Shown in pieces: positions 51,278 to 60,443 of a stretch of 64,000 nt of DNA. Source of the DNA: G963665975 sp963665975. GTDB lineage: Bacteria; Bacteroidota; Rhodothermia; Rhodothermales; Bin80. Position 1 is the stretch's first letter. The number at the start of each line of letters is the position of its first letter. The stretch lies in contig OY762508.1 in NCBI GenBank assembly GCA_963665975.1, forward strand, positions 1,054,001-1,118,000. Direction: 5' to 3'. The notes under the pieces were generated by a model. It was not told the DNA's origin. It was given only the letters and a program-made list of their open reading frames with translations, and did no database searches. Made by a program: the position numbers and the translations under genes.

Positions 51278-52828
51278 ATGCGCGCATTCTTCGCTCCGCT
51301 GCTTTTAGGCCTCTGGCTTTTCTTTCTGCCGATCTTCGCGCACGGCCAGGTAAACAGTGGCGAGGAAATTCCCACCGTTACGCGCACGCACGCATTGGTT
51401 AATGCGCGTGTGGTCCAGGCACCGACACGCATGCTGGAGCGCGCCACCGTGGTGATCCGCGACGGTCTGATTACCGCCGTGGGCTCCGATGTCACGATCC
51501 CCTTCGATGCGGAAAAAATCGCAGCCGATTCGCTGACGGTGTATGCGGGGTTTATTGATGGCCTTTCGCATGCCGGCATACCAGAGCCACCTAAAGCGGC
51601 GAACGAGGAGCGTCCCGAGAATCCGGGGTTTCCGCCCGACGCGATGGCCGGCATCCAGCCAGGGCGTGATGTTCGCACGCTGTTGGATCCAACCCAGCAG
51701 AATCTGAAAGACTTGCGCGCCGCAGGATTTACGGCTGCGCACGTTGTCCCGCGCGGGGGCATGCTCCCAGGCTCGGGCGCTATCATTCTGCTCGCGGGTG
51801 AGCATGCGAACGATCTCGTAGTAAAGGGCAATACGGCGCTGTTCGCCCAGATCACTCCGGCGCGGCGCATGTATCCGGCGACAGACATGGGCGTGATCGC
51901 CACTATGCGGCAACTATACCGCGAAGCGGCGCGGCGCAAGCGTATCGACGAACTGTACAACAAAGATCCTGCTGGGCTGGAGCGGCCTGCCTACGACCCG
52001 GTCCATTATGCGCTGTTTCCCGTGTTGGGAGGCGCAACGCCGGTGTACTTCCATACCGAGGACGCTCTCGACCTCCACCGGATATTGCTCCTTCGATCGG
52101 AATTGGAGTTCCCGGTCGTACTTACTGGGCTTGGTCAGAGCTTCGAAGTCGTAGACAAACTCCGGCAAGCCGGGCATCCCCTGCTGTTGGGCACCAAGTT
52201 TCCGAAGGCCCCCAAACAGAAAGGGCAGGAACCTGCCGACTCCACGAAAGCCCAGCCTACGGACGCTGCCGCAGAATTGCCGGAAGTGGCTATACCGGCC
52301 TATCGCAAAGACCTTCGTACAATGAGTTATACGGACGTTGATGCCGAAAGGAAAAACCTCGAAGCCCGCCGGGACTTGGAACGCAAGAAGTACCTCACCA
52401 ATGCCGCCACGTTGCACGAGGCAGGTCTTTCATTCGGGTTTACAACACTGGACACAAAGCCCGCCGACATCATCGGAAACGTTCGAACGATGATCGAGCA
52501 CGGCCTCCCGGAGCATGCTGCGCTGGCGGCCCTTACGACGACGCCAGCCGAGATCCTTGGCGTCTCCTCCAGCATGGGCACGGTGGACGTGGGCAAAATG
52601 GCCAACCTCGTCGTAACGAAGGGAAGCATCTTTGAAAACGACGTGACGATTCGCTACGTGTTTATTGATGGCGCCAAATTTGTCTTGGAACCTGACCAAG
52701 AGAAACAGGACAGTACAGAGACGGAAGAATCAGGAGACAGTCGGGCCAGCCGCGTAGCCATGCCACAAGAGGATGCTGAACGCGCACGTGACCTCACGGA
52801 AGTCCGCGCCTCCCGAACGAACCGTTAA
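51278..52828 (+). CDS. Amidohydrolase-family protein lacking the HxH metal motif
   Basis: The ATG at 51278 gives MRAFFAPLLLGLWLFFLPIF, a signal peptide; the frame is open further upstream. The 516-residue protein has the amidohydrolase beta-sandwich ends (NARVVQAPTRML, GTVDVGKMANLVV). The first metal motif, normally D-x-H-x-H, reads YAGFIDGLSHAG, retaining only one histidine. A long inserted region (AAELPEVAIPAYRKDL) precedes the C-terminal strands. It may be a non-catalytic partner of the next gene, which starts 15 bp later. The tail is acidic and disordered. Confidence 0.8.
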   Translation: MRAFFAPLLLGLWLFFLPIFAHGQVNSGEEIPTVTRTHALVNARVVQAPTRMLERATVVIRDGLITAVGSDVTIPFDAEKIAADSLTVYAGFIDGLSHAGIPEPPKAANEERPENPGFPPDAMAGIQPGRDVRTLLDPTQQNLKDLRAAGFTAAHVVPRGGMLPGSGAIILLAGEHANDLVVKGNTALFAQITPARRMYPATDMGVIATMRQLYREAARRKRIDELYNKDPAGLERPAYDPVHYALFPVLGGATPVYFHTEDALDLHRILLLRSELEFPVVLTGLGQSFEVVDKLRQAGHPLLLGTKFPKAPKQKGQEPADSTKAQPTDAAAELPEVAIPAYRKDLRTMSYTDVDAERKNLEARRDLERKKYLTNAATLHEAGLSFGFTTLDTKPADIIGNVRTMIEHGLPEHAALAALTTTPAEILGVSSSMGTVDVGKMANLVVTKGSIFENDVTIRYVFIDGAKFVLEPDQEKQDSTETEESGDSRASRVAMPQEDAERARDLTEVRASRTNR

Positions 52829-52843
52829 CGTGGAGACCATCGC

Positions 52844-54232
52844 ATGAATACGCGCATTGCAATACTGGCCCTCCTGCTCATTACGTCCACGGCGGCCCGT
52901 GCGCAGCAGGCCCCGCCATCGGGCGACATCCTGGTACAAAACGCCACCGTGCTGACCATTACGCAGGGTACGCTCACCAGCGCTGACATCCTGATTCTGG
53001 ACGGTAAGATTGCAGCCTTGGGAGAGGAGATCAGTCCCCCTGAGGGAGCTACCGTTATCGATGCTACGGGCCTGTATGTCATGCCGGGAATCATAGACGC
53101 CCACTCGCATATTGGCGTCAGCAACGTCAATGAACCAACGGCGCCCGTAACGGCGCAGGTATCTGTCGGCGACGTACTCAACCCTTACAGCGTGTCCATT
53201 TATCGGGCCCTGGCCGGCGGTGTGACCACCTCTCACGTCATGCATGGCTCGGCCAATGTGATCGGTGGCCAAAACGAAACCATCAAGCATCGCTGGGGCA
53301 TGACCGATCCTGCGGCCCTGCGCATGGCAGGCGCCCCACGCACCATTAAGTTCGCCCTTGGCGAAAATCCAACCCGCGTCCATGGACGTGGAAACAGCGT
53401 GCGGCCGGCCTCGCGCATGGGCGTGGAATACGTCCTCAGGGAGACATTCAGCAAAGCCGAACGCTACCGTGAATCCTGGAAGCGGTACGAGGGAGAAATC
53501 CGCACGGATGCGAGGGCGATACCGCCTCCGTATAACGGACAGCTGGAAGTCATCACCGACATTCTGACGGGCGACATATTGATTCACTGCCACTCCTACC
53601 GTGCTGACGAGATTCTGATGCTGCTCGACGTGCTTGAGGATTTTGGTGTTGACCGGGTAACGTTTCAGCATGTCAACGAAGGCTTCAAGATTGCGCCGGA
53701 GCTGGCGGCTTTCGGGAAACACGGCGCGGCGGCCAGCGTGTTCGCTGACTGGTGGGCCTACAAGTTTGAGGTCTACTATTCGACGGCTTACAACGCGGCT
53801 ATTCTGGCGCGCAACGGCGTGCTGACATCGATCAATTCGGACTCCGGTGAGCTGAACCGGCATTTGTACCACGAGGCAGCGAAGTCGCAAAAGTACGGAG
53901 ACCTCTCGGACGACGAGGCCCTCGCACTCATCACAATTAATCCGGCCAAACAGCTTGGGATAGAAGACCGGGTGGGATCCATTGAGGTGGGCAAAGACGG
54001 TGATCTGGCTCTCTTCACTGCACATCCGCTGTCGATTTACGCCATCCCACAGACGACGATCATAGACGGCAGGGTTTATTTCGATCGTGACCGTGATCCT
54101 GATGACGTACGGCTGCAAGTGGACCCCGAGGCCGCCGTGGATATTGCAGTCCTGCATGAGAAGCATGATCACCAGGCATGTCTCGAAGACGGCAGCCTGA
54201 CGGTTTACGACCTTGCGCAAGAGTTGGAGTAG
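52844..54232 (+). CDS. Secreted metal-dependent amidohydrolase
   Basis: The 462-residue protein has a signal peptide (ALLLITSTAARAQQ) and an intact amidohydrolase core. The metal site MPGIIDAHSHIGVSN has His87 and His89. A second His lies in IHCHSYRADEIL and another in FQHVNEGFKIA. The catalytic Asp lies in SINSDSGELNRHLYHEA. The end GSIEVGKDGDLALF is typical. Family members hydrolyse C-N bonds of amides, peptides or cyclic ureas; secreted forms of this type are often mislabelled imidazolonepropionase. It lies between two relatives that lack metal ligands. The exact substrate is unknown. Confidence 0.87.
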   Translation: MNTRIAILALLLITSTAARAQQAPPSGDILVQNATVLTITQGTLTSADILILDGKIAALGEEISPPEGATVIDATGLYVMPGIIDAHSHIGVSNVNEPTAPVTAQVSVGDVLNPYSVSIYRALAGGVTTSHVMHGSANVIGGQNETIKHRWGMTDPAALRMAGAPRTIKFALGENPTRVHGRGNSVRPASRMGVEYVLRETFSKAERYRESWKRYEGEIRTDARAIPPPYNGQLEVITDILTGDILIHCHSYRADEILMLLDVLEDFGVDRVTFQHVNEGFKIAPELAAFGKHGAAASVFADWWAYKFEVYYSTAYNAAILARNGVLTSINSDSGELNRHLYHEAAKSQKYGDLSDDEALALITINPAKQLGIEDRVGSIEVGKDGDLALFTAHPLSIYAIPQTTIIDGRVYFDRDRDPDDVRLQVDPEAAVDIAVLHEKHDHQACLEDGSLTVYDLAQELE

Positions 54233-54255
54233 CTTCGCGACTCACCAAACGACGA

Positions 54256-55557
54256 ATGATGGCCTTCTTTTTTTCTCTGATTCTCGCCACCGGCCTTGTG
54301 GCCACGCCAGCTCCAGACAGCGTGATTGCCCTTACCAATGCCCGCATCGTAACGGTGACCGGCGATACGATCGAGCGTGGCACGCTGGTTATGGACCGGG
54401 ATGTCATCGTTGCTCTTGGCCCGGACGTTGCTATCCCCCAATCCGCGCGCGTAATCGACTGTACGGGGCTCACTATCTATCCTGGGCTGATCGACTCTGG
54501 CACACAGATCGGGCTTGTGGAGGTTGGATCTCTTGCCGAAACGCGGGATGGTTCGGAGCTTGGCGATTTGTCCCCACAGATGAAGGCGCTCACTGCCGTC
54601 AACCCGAACGGCGTCGCCATTCCGGTGACCCGCATCAGCGGGGTTACCACGGTCCTGACCGAGCCTTCGGGCGGTATGCTGCCTGGACAGGCTGCCCTTA
54701 TCAACCTGCACGGCTACACGCCAATGCAAATGTACGCCGGGTTTGAAGGCGTGGCGCTGCGGTTTCCACGCACCGGCCGTCGGGGTCGATTTGACAGACG
54801 GTCGGACGAGGACGTTCAGAAAGCGGCTGACAAGGCGCAAAAAAAGCTTGACGACACATGGGACGGCGGGGAGCTATACCACCGAATAGACTCCACCTAC
54901 CGAGCCGCGCCGGAGCAGGGCCGGCGCCCCGAGTATGTTCCATCCATGGCCGCTCTACTGCCGGTTATTCGCGGCAAGCAGACCTTGATCATTTACGTAG
55001 ACACGGCAAAGGACATCGAGGCCGCCATCAAATGGGTGGAAGAACGAAAAATCCAAAAGGTGGTTTTCAGTGGTCTGGCGGAAGGATGGCGCGTGGCAGA
55101 CAAGCTCGCTGCGGCAAATATCCCGTGCCTCGTGGGTCCCGTTCTATCGGTGCCCACACGGTCCAGCGATCGGTATGACAAGGCATACGCCAATGCAAGC
55201 CTCTTGCACGAGGCTGGCGTCACGGTTGCCTTGCGCTCCGATGATACGGCCAACGCGCGCAACTTGCCCTATCATGCGGGTTTTGCCGCCACGTACGGGT
55301 TGGAAAAAGAAGCCGCGCTACGCGCAGTGACCACTGTGCCGGCAGAGATTTTTGGCGTCGCCGACCGACTCGGATCACTGGAGGTCGGCAAGGAGGCCAC
55401 ATTGTTCGTAGCGGACGGCGACCCATTTGAAACCAGGACGCGCATCCACCATGTCTTTATCGCGGGCTATGACATTCCTATGGAGAGTCGCCACACGCGT
55501 CTGTATGACGAATTCCTGAGCCGCGACCCGGCGCTCAAGAAACACGAGAGGAATTAG
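54256..55557 (+). CDS. Amidohydrolase-family protein without metal ligands
   Basis: The start at 54256 gives MMAFFFSLILATGLVATPAP, a signal peptide; it lies 23 bp after the stop of the preceding gene. The 433-residue protein has the amidohydrolase fold (NARIVTVTGDTIERG, VVFSGLAEGWRVADKL, LGSLEVGKEATLFVADG), but the D-x-H-x-H position reads IYPGLIDSGTQIGLV, with both histidines lost. It resembles the first gene of the trio more than the middle one, including an inserted charged segment (ADKAQKKLDDTWDGG). It is probably a non-catalytic subunit. Confidence 0.8.
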   Translation: MMAFFFSLILATGLVATPAPDSVIALTNARIVTVTGDTIERGTLVMDRDVIVALGPDVAIPQSARVIDCTGLTIYPGLIDSGTQIGLVEVGSLAETRDGSELGDLSPQMKALTAVNPNGVAIPVTRISGVTTVLTEPSGGMLPGQAALINLHGYTPMQMYAGFEGVALRFPRTGRRGRFDRRSDEDVQKAADKAQKKLDDTWDGGELYHRIDSTYRAAPEQGRRPEYVPSMAALLPVIRGKQTLIIYVDTAKDIEAAIKWVEERKIQKVVFSGLAEGWRVADKLAAANIPCLVGPVLSVPTRSSDRYDKAYANASLLHEAGVTVALRSDDTANARNLPYHAGFAATYGLEKEAALRAVTTVPAEIFGVADRLGSLEVGKEATLFVADGDPFETRTRIHHVFIAGYDIPMESRHTRLYDEFLSRDPALKKHERN

Positions 55558-56211
55558 GGACCATCACATTATTTACGACCCTCTTGCAAAATCCGCGAGC
55601 TTGAGGGGGCCTCTCGTACAGGAGGGACTGGAGCCTCCGATTCTGATATTCTTGGGCGCGAAGAACTCGCAGAGAACGGAAGCGCTGATATTCCGAAAAA
55701 TGCGTTCGCCATGAGAAGATCCCGACCCATGGTCCTAATGCTGCTGCACGTTTCGCGGGCGGGCGTTCAGAAGTGACACGTCATCCCCACGCTCAGACCG
55801 GTGGTTCCATTGTGCCGTTCACGGGCTCGCTGCCGTCGCGGCGGATACTGAGCGCTTGACTGCGAAACGGCGCGATTCCGCCAAACCAATAGGAGGAATC
55901 GGGCGACATGATCCTCTTGGCATTGACTCCAAAACAGCGTAGATGCCTGTGCGCACAGAGCATAGAAGCGATTGAGCGAAAACAACCTGCGGCCAGTGAC
56001 AAATTGTATCCAGCAAGCATGATTAGCCTTGGATGACGCACCCCACGCAAAAGGCAATCTGATGGACGGTGGCGTGACCACCACGCGGTCGTTAACATGC
56101 AGTCCGAATCGGATGCAGATCCGTAACTGCGTGAGATGTTACCATTTACCCCATGCATACGGCTATCCTGATAAGTATTACCATTCCCGACACGCAACGT
56201 AGCATATCACG
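55558..56211. other. Gene-free 650-bp region
   Basis: No coding region is supported. The stretch near 55585 (TTGCAAAATCC) resembles the TTGCAAAACTCC at 5930, which may mark related insertion-sequence ends. Frames on the minus strand (55767-56197) have many Cys, Arg and His codons and no domain. The promoter of the outer-membrane barrel gene should lie at the right end, but no clear box was found. Confidence 0.4.
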
Positions 56212-56910
56212 ATGAGACCTTCCGTACCAGCCTTTCTCTTCCTCCTTGTCCTTTTCCTGGGATCCGCAGTTGACGCTCAGGCGCAGATGCGCCACGGCCT
56301 CAATTTTGATTTCATAATGGGACTGCCGCAGGGTGAGTTCAAGGATCATGTAGACAATCCAGGTTTCGGACTTTCCGCCTTCTGGGGGCTGCCGGTTGGA
56401 AAGACACCGGTCGTGTTTGGATTGGACGCAGGCTTTCTGATTTATGGGATTGAACGCAGACGCGTCCCGTTCAGCACTACGATCCCAGATGTGACCGTGG
56501 TTGTAGAGACCCGGAATGCGATCGCTACGGGACATCTCGTGCTGCGCCTCCAGCCGCAACAGGGCAGCTTTCAGCCCTATGCGGACGGATTGGTCGGGTT
56601 CAAGTACCTCTTCACGGAGTCCGAAGTCCAGAACGACCGTTTTTTCGAAGGAGAAGGAGTCGCGAGCTCTACTAACTTCGACGACTTCGCCGTCAGCTAC
56701 GGCTTAGGAGGCGGGTTGGATGTCGCAGTCCATCGGGACGAGCACGCAACCGTCAAGATCAACGCCGGCATCCGGTATCTGCTGGGAGGCACGGCGGAGT
56801 ATCTCGTAAAAGGCGCGATCGACCGCTCGAACGGCCGCGCCACATTTACTTCGGATCGCTCTGAAACCAATTTGCTTACCACGCAATTGGGTGCCTCGAT
56901 CTGGTTCTGA
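56212..56910 (+). CDS. Outer-membrane beta-barrel protein
   Basis: The 232-residue protein has a signal peptide (FLFLLVLFLGSAVDAQAQ) and about eight amphipathic strands with aromatic girdle residues (GLNFDFIMGLPQGEF, FGLSAFWGLP, GLDAGFLIYG, HLVLRLQPQQGSF, YADGLVGFKYLF, KINAGIRYLLGG). It ends in LGASIWF with a C-terminal phenylalanine, the recognition signal for BAM. It is an OmpA/OmpW-like 8-strand barrel; the role is unknown. It is monocistronic at the left border of the accessory segment. Confidence 0.82.
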   Translation: MRPSVPAFLFLLVLFLGSAVDAQAQMRHGLNFDFIMGLPQGEFKDHVDNPGFGLSAFWGLPVGKTPVVFGLDAGFLIYGIERRRVPFSTTIPDVTVVVETRNAIATGHLVLRLQPQQGSFQPYADGLVGFKYLFTESEVQNDRFFEGEGVASSTNFDDFAVSYGLGGGLDVAVHRDEHATVKINAGIRYLLGGTAEYLVKGAIDRSNGRATFTSDRSETNLLTTQLGASIWF

Positions 56911-57347
56911 TCCTGCCCGTCGCCGTGCAGAAGTGTAACCTGCATGTAACGCTCCCCAAAGTAATTTGCCAGGCGAAGGCGCGGATGTCCTCCGTGGTCA
57001 GAGGATCAATCACGTCGTCGCAGCGGAAAATGAAGCGCAGATCCTCTACGGGATAGCCTAAGCAGAAGGGCAGGATTACGAGCCAGAATTCGCTTTCTCG
57101 GGGCTTGTCTCACGCTGCCGTTTTCGCATGTTGCCGATGGTGTCGGCAACGTCGGCGTCCGTCTTAATGGCCTCGATATCCCCGAAGACCACGTGCGTCA
57201 TATTCTTCGGCGCGTTTCGGATCGCCTCCGAAGAACACCGCACCGAGTGGCCGGTGAACGGCTTCCGGGTAGCGATGCATGTCCACGAGTTGTGCTATTC
57301 TCGCGAACAGAATCCTCATAGGTTCCACCCGAGCCAGGTCGTAATTC
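56911..57347. other. Region of decayed coding sequence
   Basis: No intact gene. On the minus strand, protein-like pieces appear in different frames: GDIEAIKTDADVADTIGNMR (about 57110-57180) and YPVEDLRFIFRCDDVIDPL (about 56995-57060). A stop and frame changes separate them. They may be remnants of one gene located downstream of the decayed PIN toxin. The parent family was not recognised. Confidence 0.35.
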
Positions 57348-57764
57348 TCACTCCTCAAACCAGTTTTCCACGTGCAGACCGTCGAAATCGGCAAAGTCGT
57401 GCGTGTTACGTGTGACGAGTATGAGTCCGCGCGTGGCGGCTATGGCCGTATCCCATCCACGGCAGGACGTGGTAGACCAAGTGCTTTGAGACGAGCACGC
57501 TCCCGCGCGAGCCATTCGGCGGCAACGATGTCGAATGGGTGGACGGGCATCGTCGGACGCACCACATTTAGGAGGTAACGCGCCGGAAAGTCCCGCTTGC
57601 GTCCCGGAGCTAACCGTTCAATCCCGTAGAGCAACCTTGTACCAGACCACGCTCGGCACAGCCACCTCGTGCGTATGCGTCTGGTAGTGTATCTAATCCT
57701 GCGCATCCGGCCTCTGCCGTACCGGCTTCGAGACAATGTTACAGTCGAGTAAGTAGCGGATCAT
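57348..57764 (-). pseudogene. Broken PIN-domain (VapC-like) ribonuclease toxin
   Basis: The first ATG (57764) overlaps the antitoxin stop (ATGA). Translation starts MIRYLLDCNIVSKPVRQRPD, the usual VapC/FitB opening with the catalytic Asp in LD-x-N, then hits an in-frame TAG after QD. Protein-like sequence resumes as HEVAVPSVVW, shifts frame to LLYGIERLAPGRKRDF and AAEWLARERARLKALG, and shifts again to ATRGLILVTRNTHDFADFDG and LHVENWFEE before TGA at 57348-57350. So at least one nonsense mutation and two frameshifts destroy an otherwise complete toxin of about 138 codons. Confidence 0.85.
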
Positions 57765-58042
57765 CTTTCTACTTCATTCTCCGCGAACGGCGAGGGACTT
57801 CCCAACTCGAGGCTACGCAGTCTCTTGAACACATCATTGAACGACGCATCGTCGAGCGGAGATGGACCGTGGTTCTGGACGAATGCCTCATAGGCCTCGT
57901 TGAAGTTCGGTCGCTTCTCGTCGAGTGCGCGCTCAAGCAGCCGGATGGCCTGCTGATTCAGACTGCACCGCTCCTTCTCTGCGAGCCAGCGGAGCCGCAC
58001 CATGGTGTCCTCAGGTATCTGTTTTAGCGTGAGCGAAGGCAT
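57761..58042 (-). CDS. VapB/FitA-type antitoxin
   Basis: From the ATG at 58042 the 93-residue protein reads MPSLTLKQIPEDTMVRLRWL, then AEKERCSLNQQAIRLLERAL: a ribbon-helix-helix DNA-binding domain (FitA-like) followed by an acidic toxin-binding tail. An upstream in-frame ATG at 58063 is possible. Antitoxins of this type bind and inhibit PIN toxins and repress their own operon. The antitoxin is intact while its toxin partner, overlapping by 4 bp, is broken, so the gene is probably on the way to loss. Confidence 0.82.
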   Translation of the reverse strand: MPSLTLKQIPEDTMVRLRWLAEKERCSLNQQAIRLLERALDEKRPNFNEAYEAFVQNHGPSPLDDASFNDVFKRLRSLELGSPSPFAENEVER

Positions 58043-58675
58043 TGTTTCCCGTTTTGGTTGCATTATGGTTGCATTGCTGAAAAGACTAGTCGGTTCCAGC
58101 ATTAAGCGTGATGCTCCTGCTCCTCTCTTCACCAACTACCTTTGGCCTGGGAATGACCCCAATCGGAGGAGCGTCCGGGACTTCGCTTGAGTAGGCTTCA
58201 GTGCCGTTTTTATGCGTCATGACGGAGTTAAGGGTGTGTCGTCCAACGAAATACGCCGTGCGAGATGCCGGTTCAGGATCGGAATCGGTGCGTAATTTCC
58301 GAAGCAATGTGTTCCATCCATCGTAGGCACAGAGAGCACGGCCTGCGGTGTGCAAGTCTACCAGACGCAGGCCTCCGCGAGTCATGCGCCGTCACTTGTG
58401 AGGATGGACCAGGAAAAGGCGGAGTGCTGTGTAGTAAGACTCAAGCGAACAATTGCCTGGTTCGGTTAGCGCTTTGATTGCTGCCCATAGCAAGCGGCGT
58501 AATGAATTGGCTACTATCGTATATGATTCCTTCGTAATACACGGATTTTTTTTCATTAATCAGAGCTTCCTTAGATTGAGGCGGCTTCATTAAGCTGTGC
58601 CGATGCGCGAATTCGGCACCGAATGGAGCTTAGCCTGTTCGATCATCACTCTCGACGATTCCTACGCCATCCAGC
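58043..58675. other. Intergenic region upstream of the antitoxin and membrane genes
   Basis: About 630 bp without a supported gene. A 99-codon minus-strand frame (58086-58385) runs into the antitoxin leader but has no domain. An AT-rich block near 58500-58575, including an uninterrupted T-run, lies about 100-170 bp before the plus-strand gene at 58676 and could hold its promoter. Confidence 0.4.
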
Positions 58676-59038
58676 ATGAAGAAAAAGAAGACGGCGGCCA
58701 GAAAGGATTCAATCGAACCTGAAGAAGTTGAGATTGCTGAGAAGATTCGGTTCTGGCAAGAACAGGATCGCATCAATCAGGAATTGATTCCGCGCTTTAT
58801 CAAGCAGAGCAGACTGCTGGACGCGCATTTGAAGCAGCACGAGGATCTCGTGGCGATCACTGTTCAGGCTGTCCATCGCGCTTTGGCCGAAACAGAGTCC
58901 CACAACAGCAGAATGTTGGAGGAGACCGTGGAGCGGCTCACGCATCGTCCGCGGCGATTCATGAGATGGATGACTGCGGGCGTCATCGCGAGTCTGGTGT
59001 TGGCCCTCGCCGCCTTGGCGGTCGCGATCCTCGCCTGA
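58676..59038 (+). CDS. Small coiled-coil protein with C-terminal membrane anchor
   Basis: The 120-residue protein has a basic start (MKKKKTAARKDS), a charged helical central part (residues 20-90, RFWQEQDRINQELIPRFIKQ, LKQHEDLVAITVQAVHRAL) and one transmembrane helix at the end (MTAGVIASLVLALAALAVAI), preceded by THRPRRFMRW. No family was recognised. It is 32 bp upstream of the PD-(D/E)XK/glycine-zipper gene on the same strand, so the pair may work together at the inner membrane. Confidence 0.65.
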   Translation: MKKKKTAARKDSIEPEEVEIAEKIRFWQEQDRINQELIPRFIKQSRLLDAHLKQHEDLVAITVQAVHRALAETESHNSRMLEETVERLTHRPRRFMRWMTAGVIASLVLALAALAVAILA

Positions 59039-59070
59039 TGCCCTGCAACCGAAGATGACTTGGCCCTGCC

Positions 59071-60159
59071 ATGCACTCCATTGCGCTACTTGAACAGCTT
59101 GAGGCCTTGCCCGGCGGCAGTGATGAAAAACTCTCTCTTCAATGGATCATGGAGAAGCTGCAAGGCGTCGACGCCTGTCTGAATAGCGTTGATGTTGCCG
59201 TGACGACGTCAGCAATCACATTCTGCCTGTTCCATGTCACCAACGTCGATGACGGGCTTGCGCAGGCCTATGCGGCTGCGTTTCCTGGCTACGGCGGATC
59301 TGTGCATACACATTGGCAGGAAATCATACGCCGCGGACCAGAGTCTGTTACTGGTTTCGTGAGTGCGCTTAAAGGGAAAGTAGCGGAGGTCAGGTTTGCG
59401 GACAGGCTGCAGAGCGACGGGTATACGAATGTGGAGATCGCGCTCAGCCCTACACAGGAGGTATGGGATATCACCGCGATTGCGCCAAGCGGCGAAGCGG
59501 TAGAGTGGCAGGTCAAAACCGGCGGCGCCAACTACGCCAGCGCTGTTGAGGACGCGATGACCATAGACCCTGAGGTGCATTTTGCTGTCAGTAGCGAGAT
59601 TTTCAATGTCATCTCAGCCAGGAGCCCTGGCCGCATCGACCAAATGACGGACCTGGGACCCGATAGCGCGCTGACAGGCAATGTTCGTGAGGGCCTTGAG
59701 CAACTGAGCGATAGCTATGGAATTGATCTACCCGACGGGATTGGGAACGCCGTTCCGTATATCAGTTCGCTGTGGATAGGCTGGCGTGTGATTCATATGG
59801 CCAAGAAGACCGAGAATGAATACAAGGCATCTGATCGGGATTCCAAGAACAGGGTTCACGTCGTTCGAACACTCACACTGATTTCACAGTTCGGGTTTGC
59901 CGCAGTCTGCTCTTTCCTCGGAGCCTCGGCAGGATCCGTTATCCCAGGCCCAGGTACATTGGTTGGCGGAGGCGTCGGGGCGATTGGCGGAGTTGTTGTG
60001 GGGAACCGTCTTCGACCGCGTGTCAGAAGGCGCTGCCTGGAGATGGTAGGGTTGACCATCGAGGACCTCTTCTATTTCCGCAACAAGGTCGTGATAGACC
60101 ATCTTGCTCTATCTTTCCGACGCGAGGCAGATTCGACAGCGTTACTACGCTCCACTTGA
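59071..60159 (+). CDS. PD-(D/E)XK-like protein with glycine-zipper membrane segment
   Basis: The 362-residue protein was not assigned to a named family. Residues about 98-180 show a nuclease-fold order: GKVAEVRFADRL (Glu106), WDITAI (Asp133) and EWQVKTGG (Gln147-x-Lys149), the QxK variant of the PD-(D/E)XK motif. Residues about 268-315 form a hydrophobic glycine-zipper hairpin (FLGASAGSVIPGPGTLVGGG, VGAIGGVVVGNRL). The N-terminus has a helical part with one hydrophobic stretch. It may be a membrane-tethered nuclease or a pore-type effector. It is coupled with the small membrane gene at 58676. Confidence 0.65.
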   Translation: MHSIALLEQLEALPGGSDEKLSLQWIMEKLQGVDACLNSVDVAVTTSAITFCLFHVTNVDDGLAQAYAAAFPGYGGSVHTHWQEIIRRGPESVTGFVSALKGKVAEVRFADRLQSDGYTNVEIALSPTQEVWDITAIAPSGEAVEWQVKTGGANYASAVEDAMTIDPEVHFAVSSEIFNVISARSPGRIDQMTDLGPDSALTGNVREGLEQLSDSYGIDLPDGIGNAVPYISSLWIGWRVIHMAKKTENEYKASDRDSKNRVHVVRTLTLISQFGFAAVCSFLGASAGSVIPGPGTLVGGGVGAIGGVVVGNRLRPRVRRRCLEMVGLTIEDLFYFRNKVVIDHLALSFRREADSTALLRST

Positions 60160-60443
60160 CTGAGGGGCTGAACGCTATTGCGATAGGTTCAGAATTCCAA
60201 GCTCCCTAACTTCACGCCGTGCATAACAGCACCAAGTCCGGGTTCCGCGACTTGAAGGTTAGTTCCTTCGGTTCAGGTTCGCCAGCCCGGTCTGTCGACA
60301 ATTTGCACCTTACCAGACTGCTGAGCACAGCCGAGCGAGGTCTTTTCGCTGGACAACAGTTCTGGGGTTCCTGCCGGTATTCAGCGAAGCGCAGAGTCTA
60401 GCACAATACGATGAAGAAGTTCAAGCATCATGGCGCACAGTTT

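Noticed and set aside
50854..51963. 369-codon minus-strand frame crossing the AAA and amidohydrolase genes
   Set aside because: It overlaps two well-supported genes and has no domain of its own.
52730..54220. 496-codon minus-strand frame opposite the middle amidohydrolase
   Set aside because: Antisense shadow; the plus-strand frame has a signal peptide and a full metal site.
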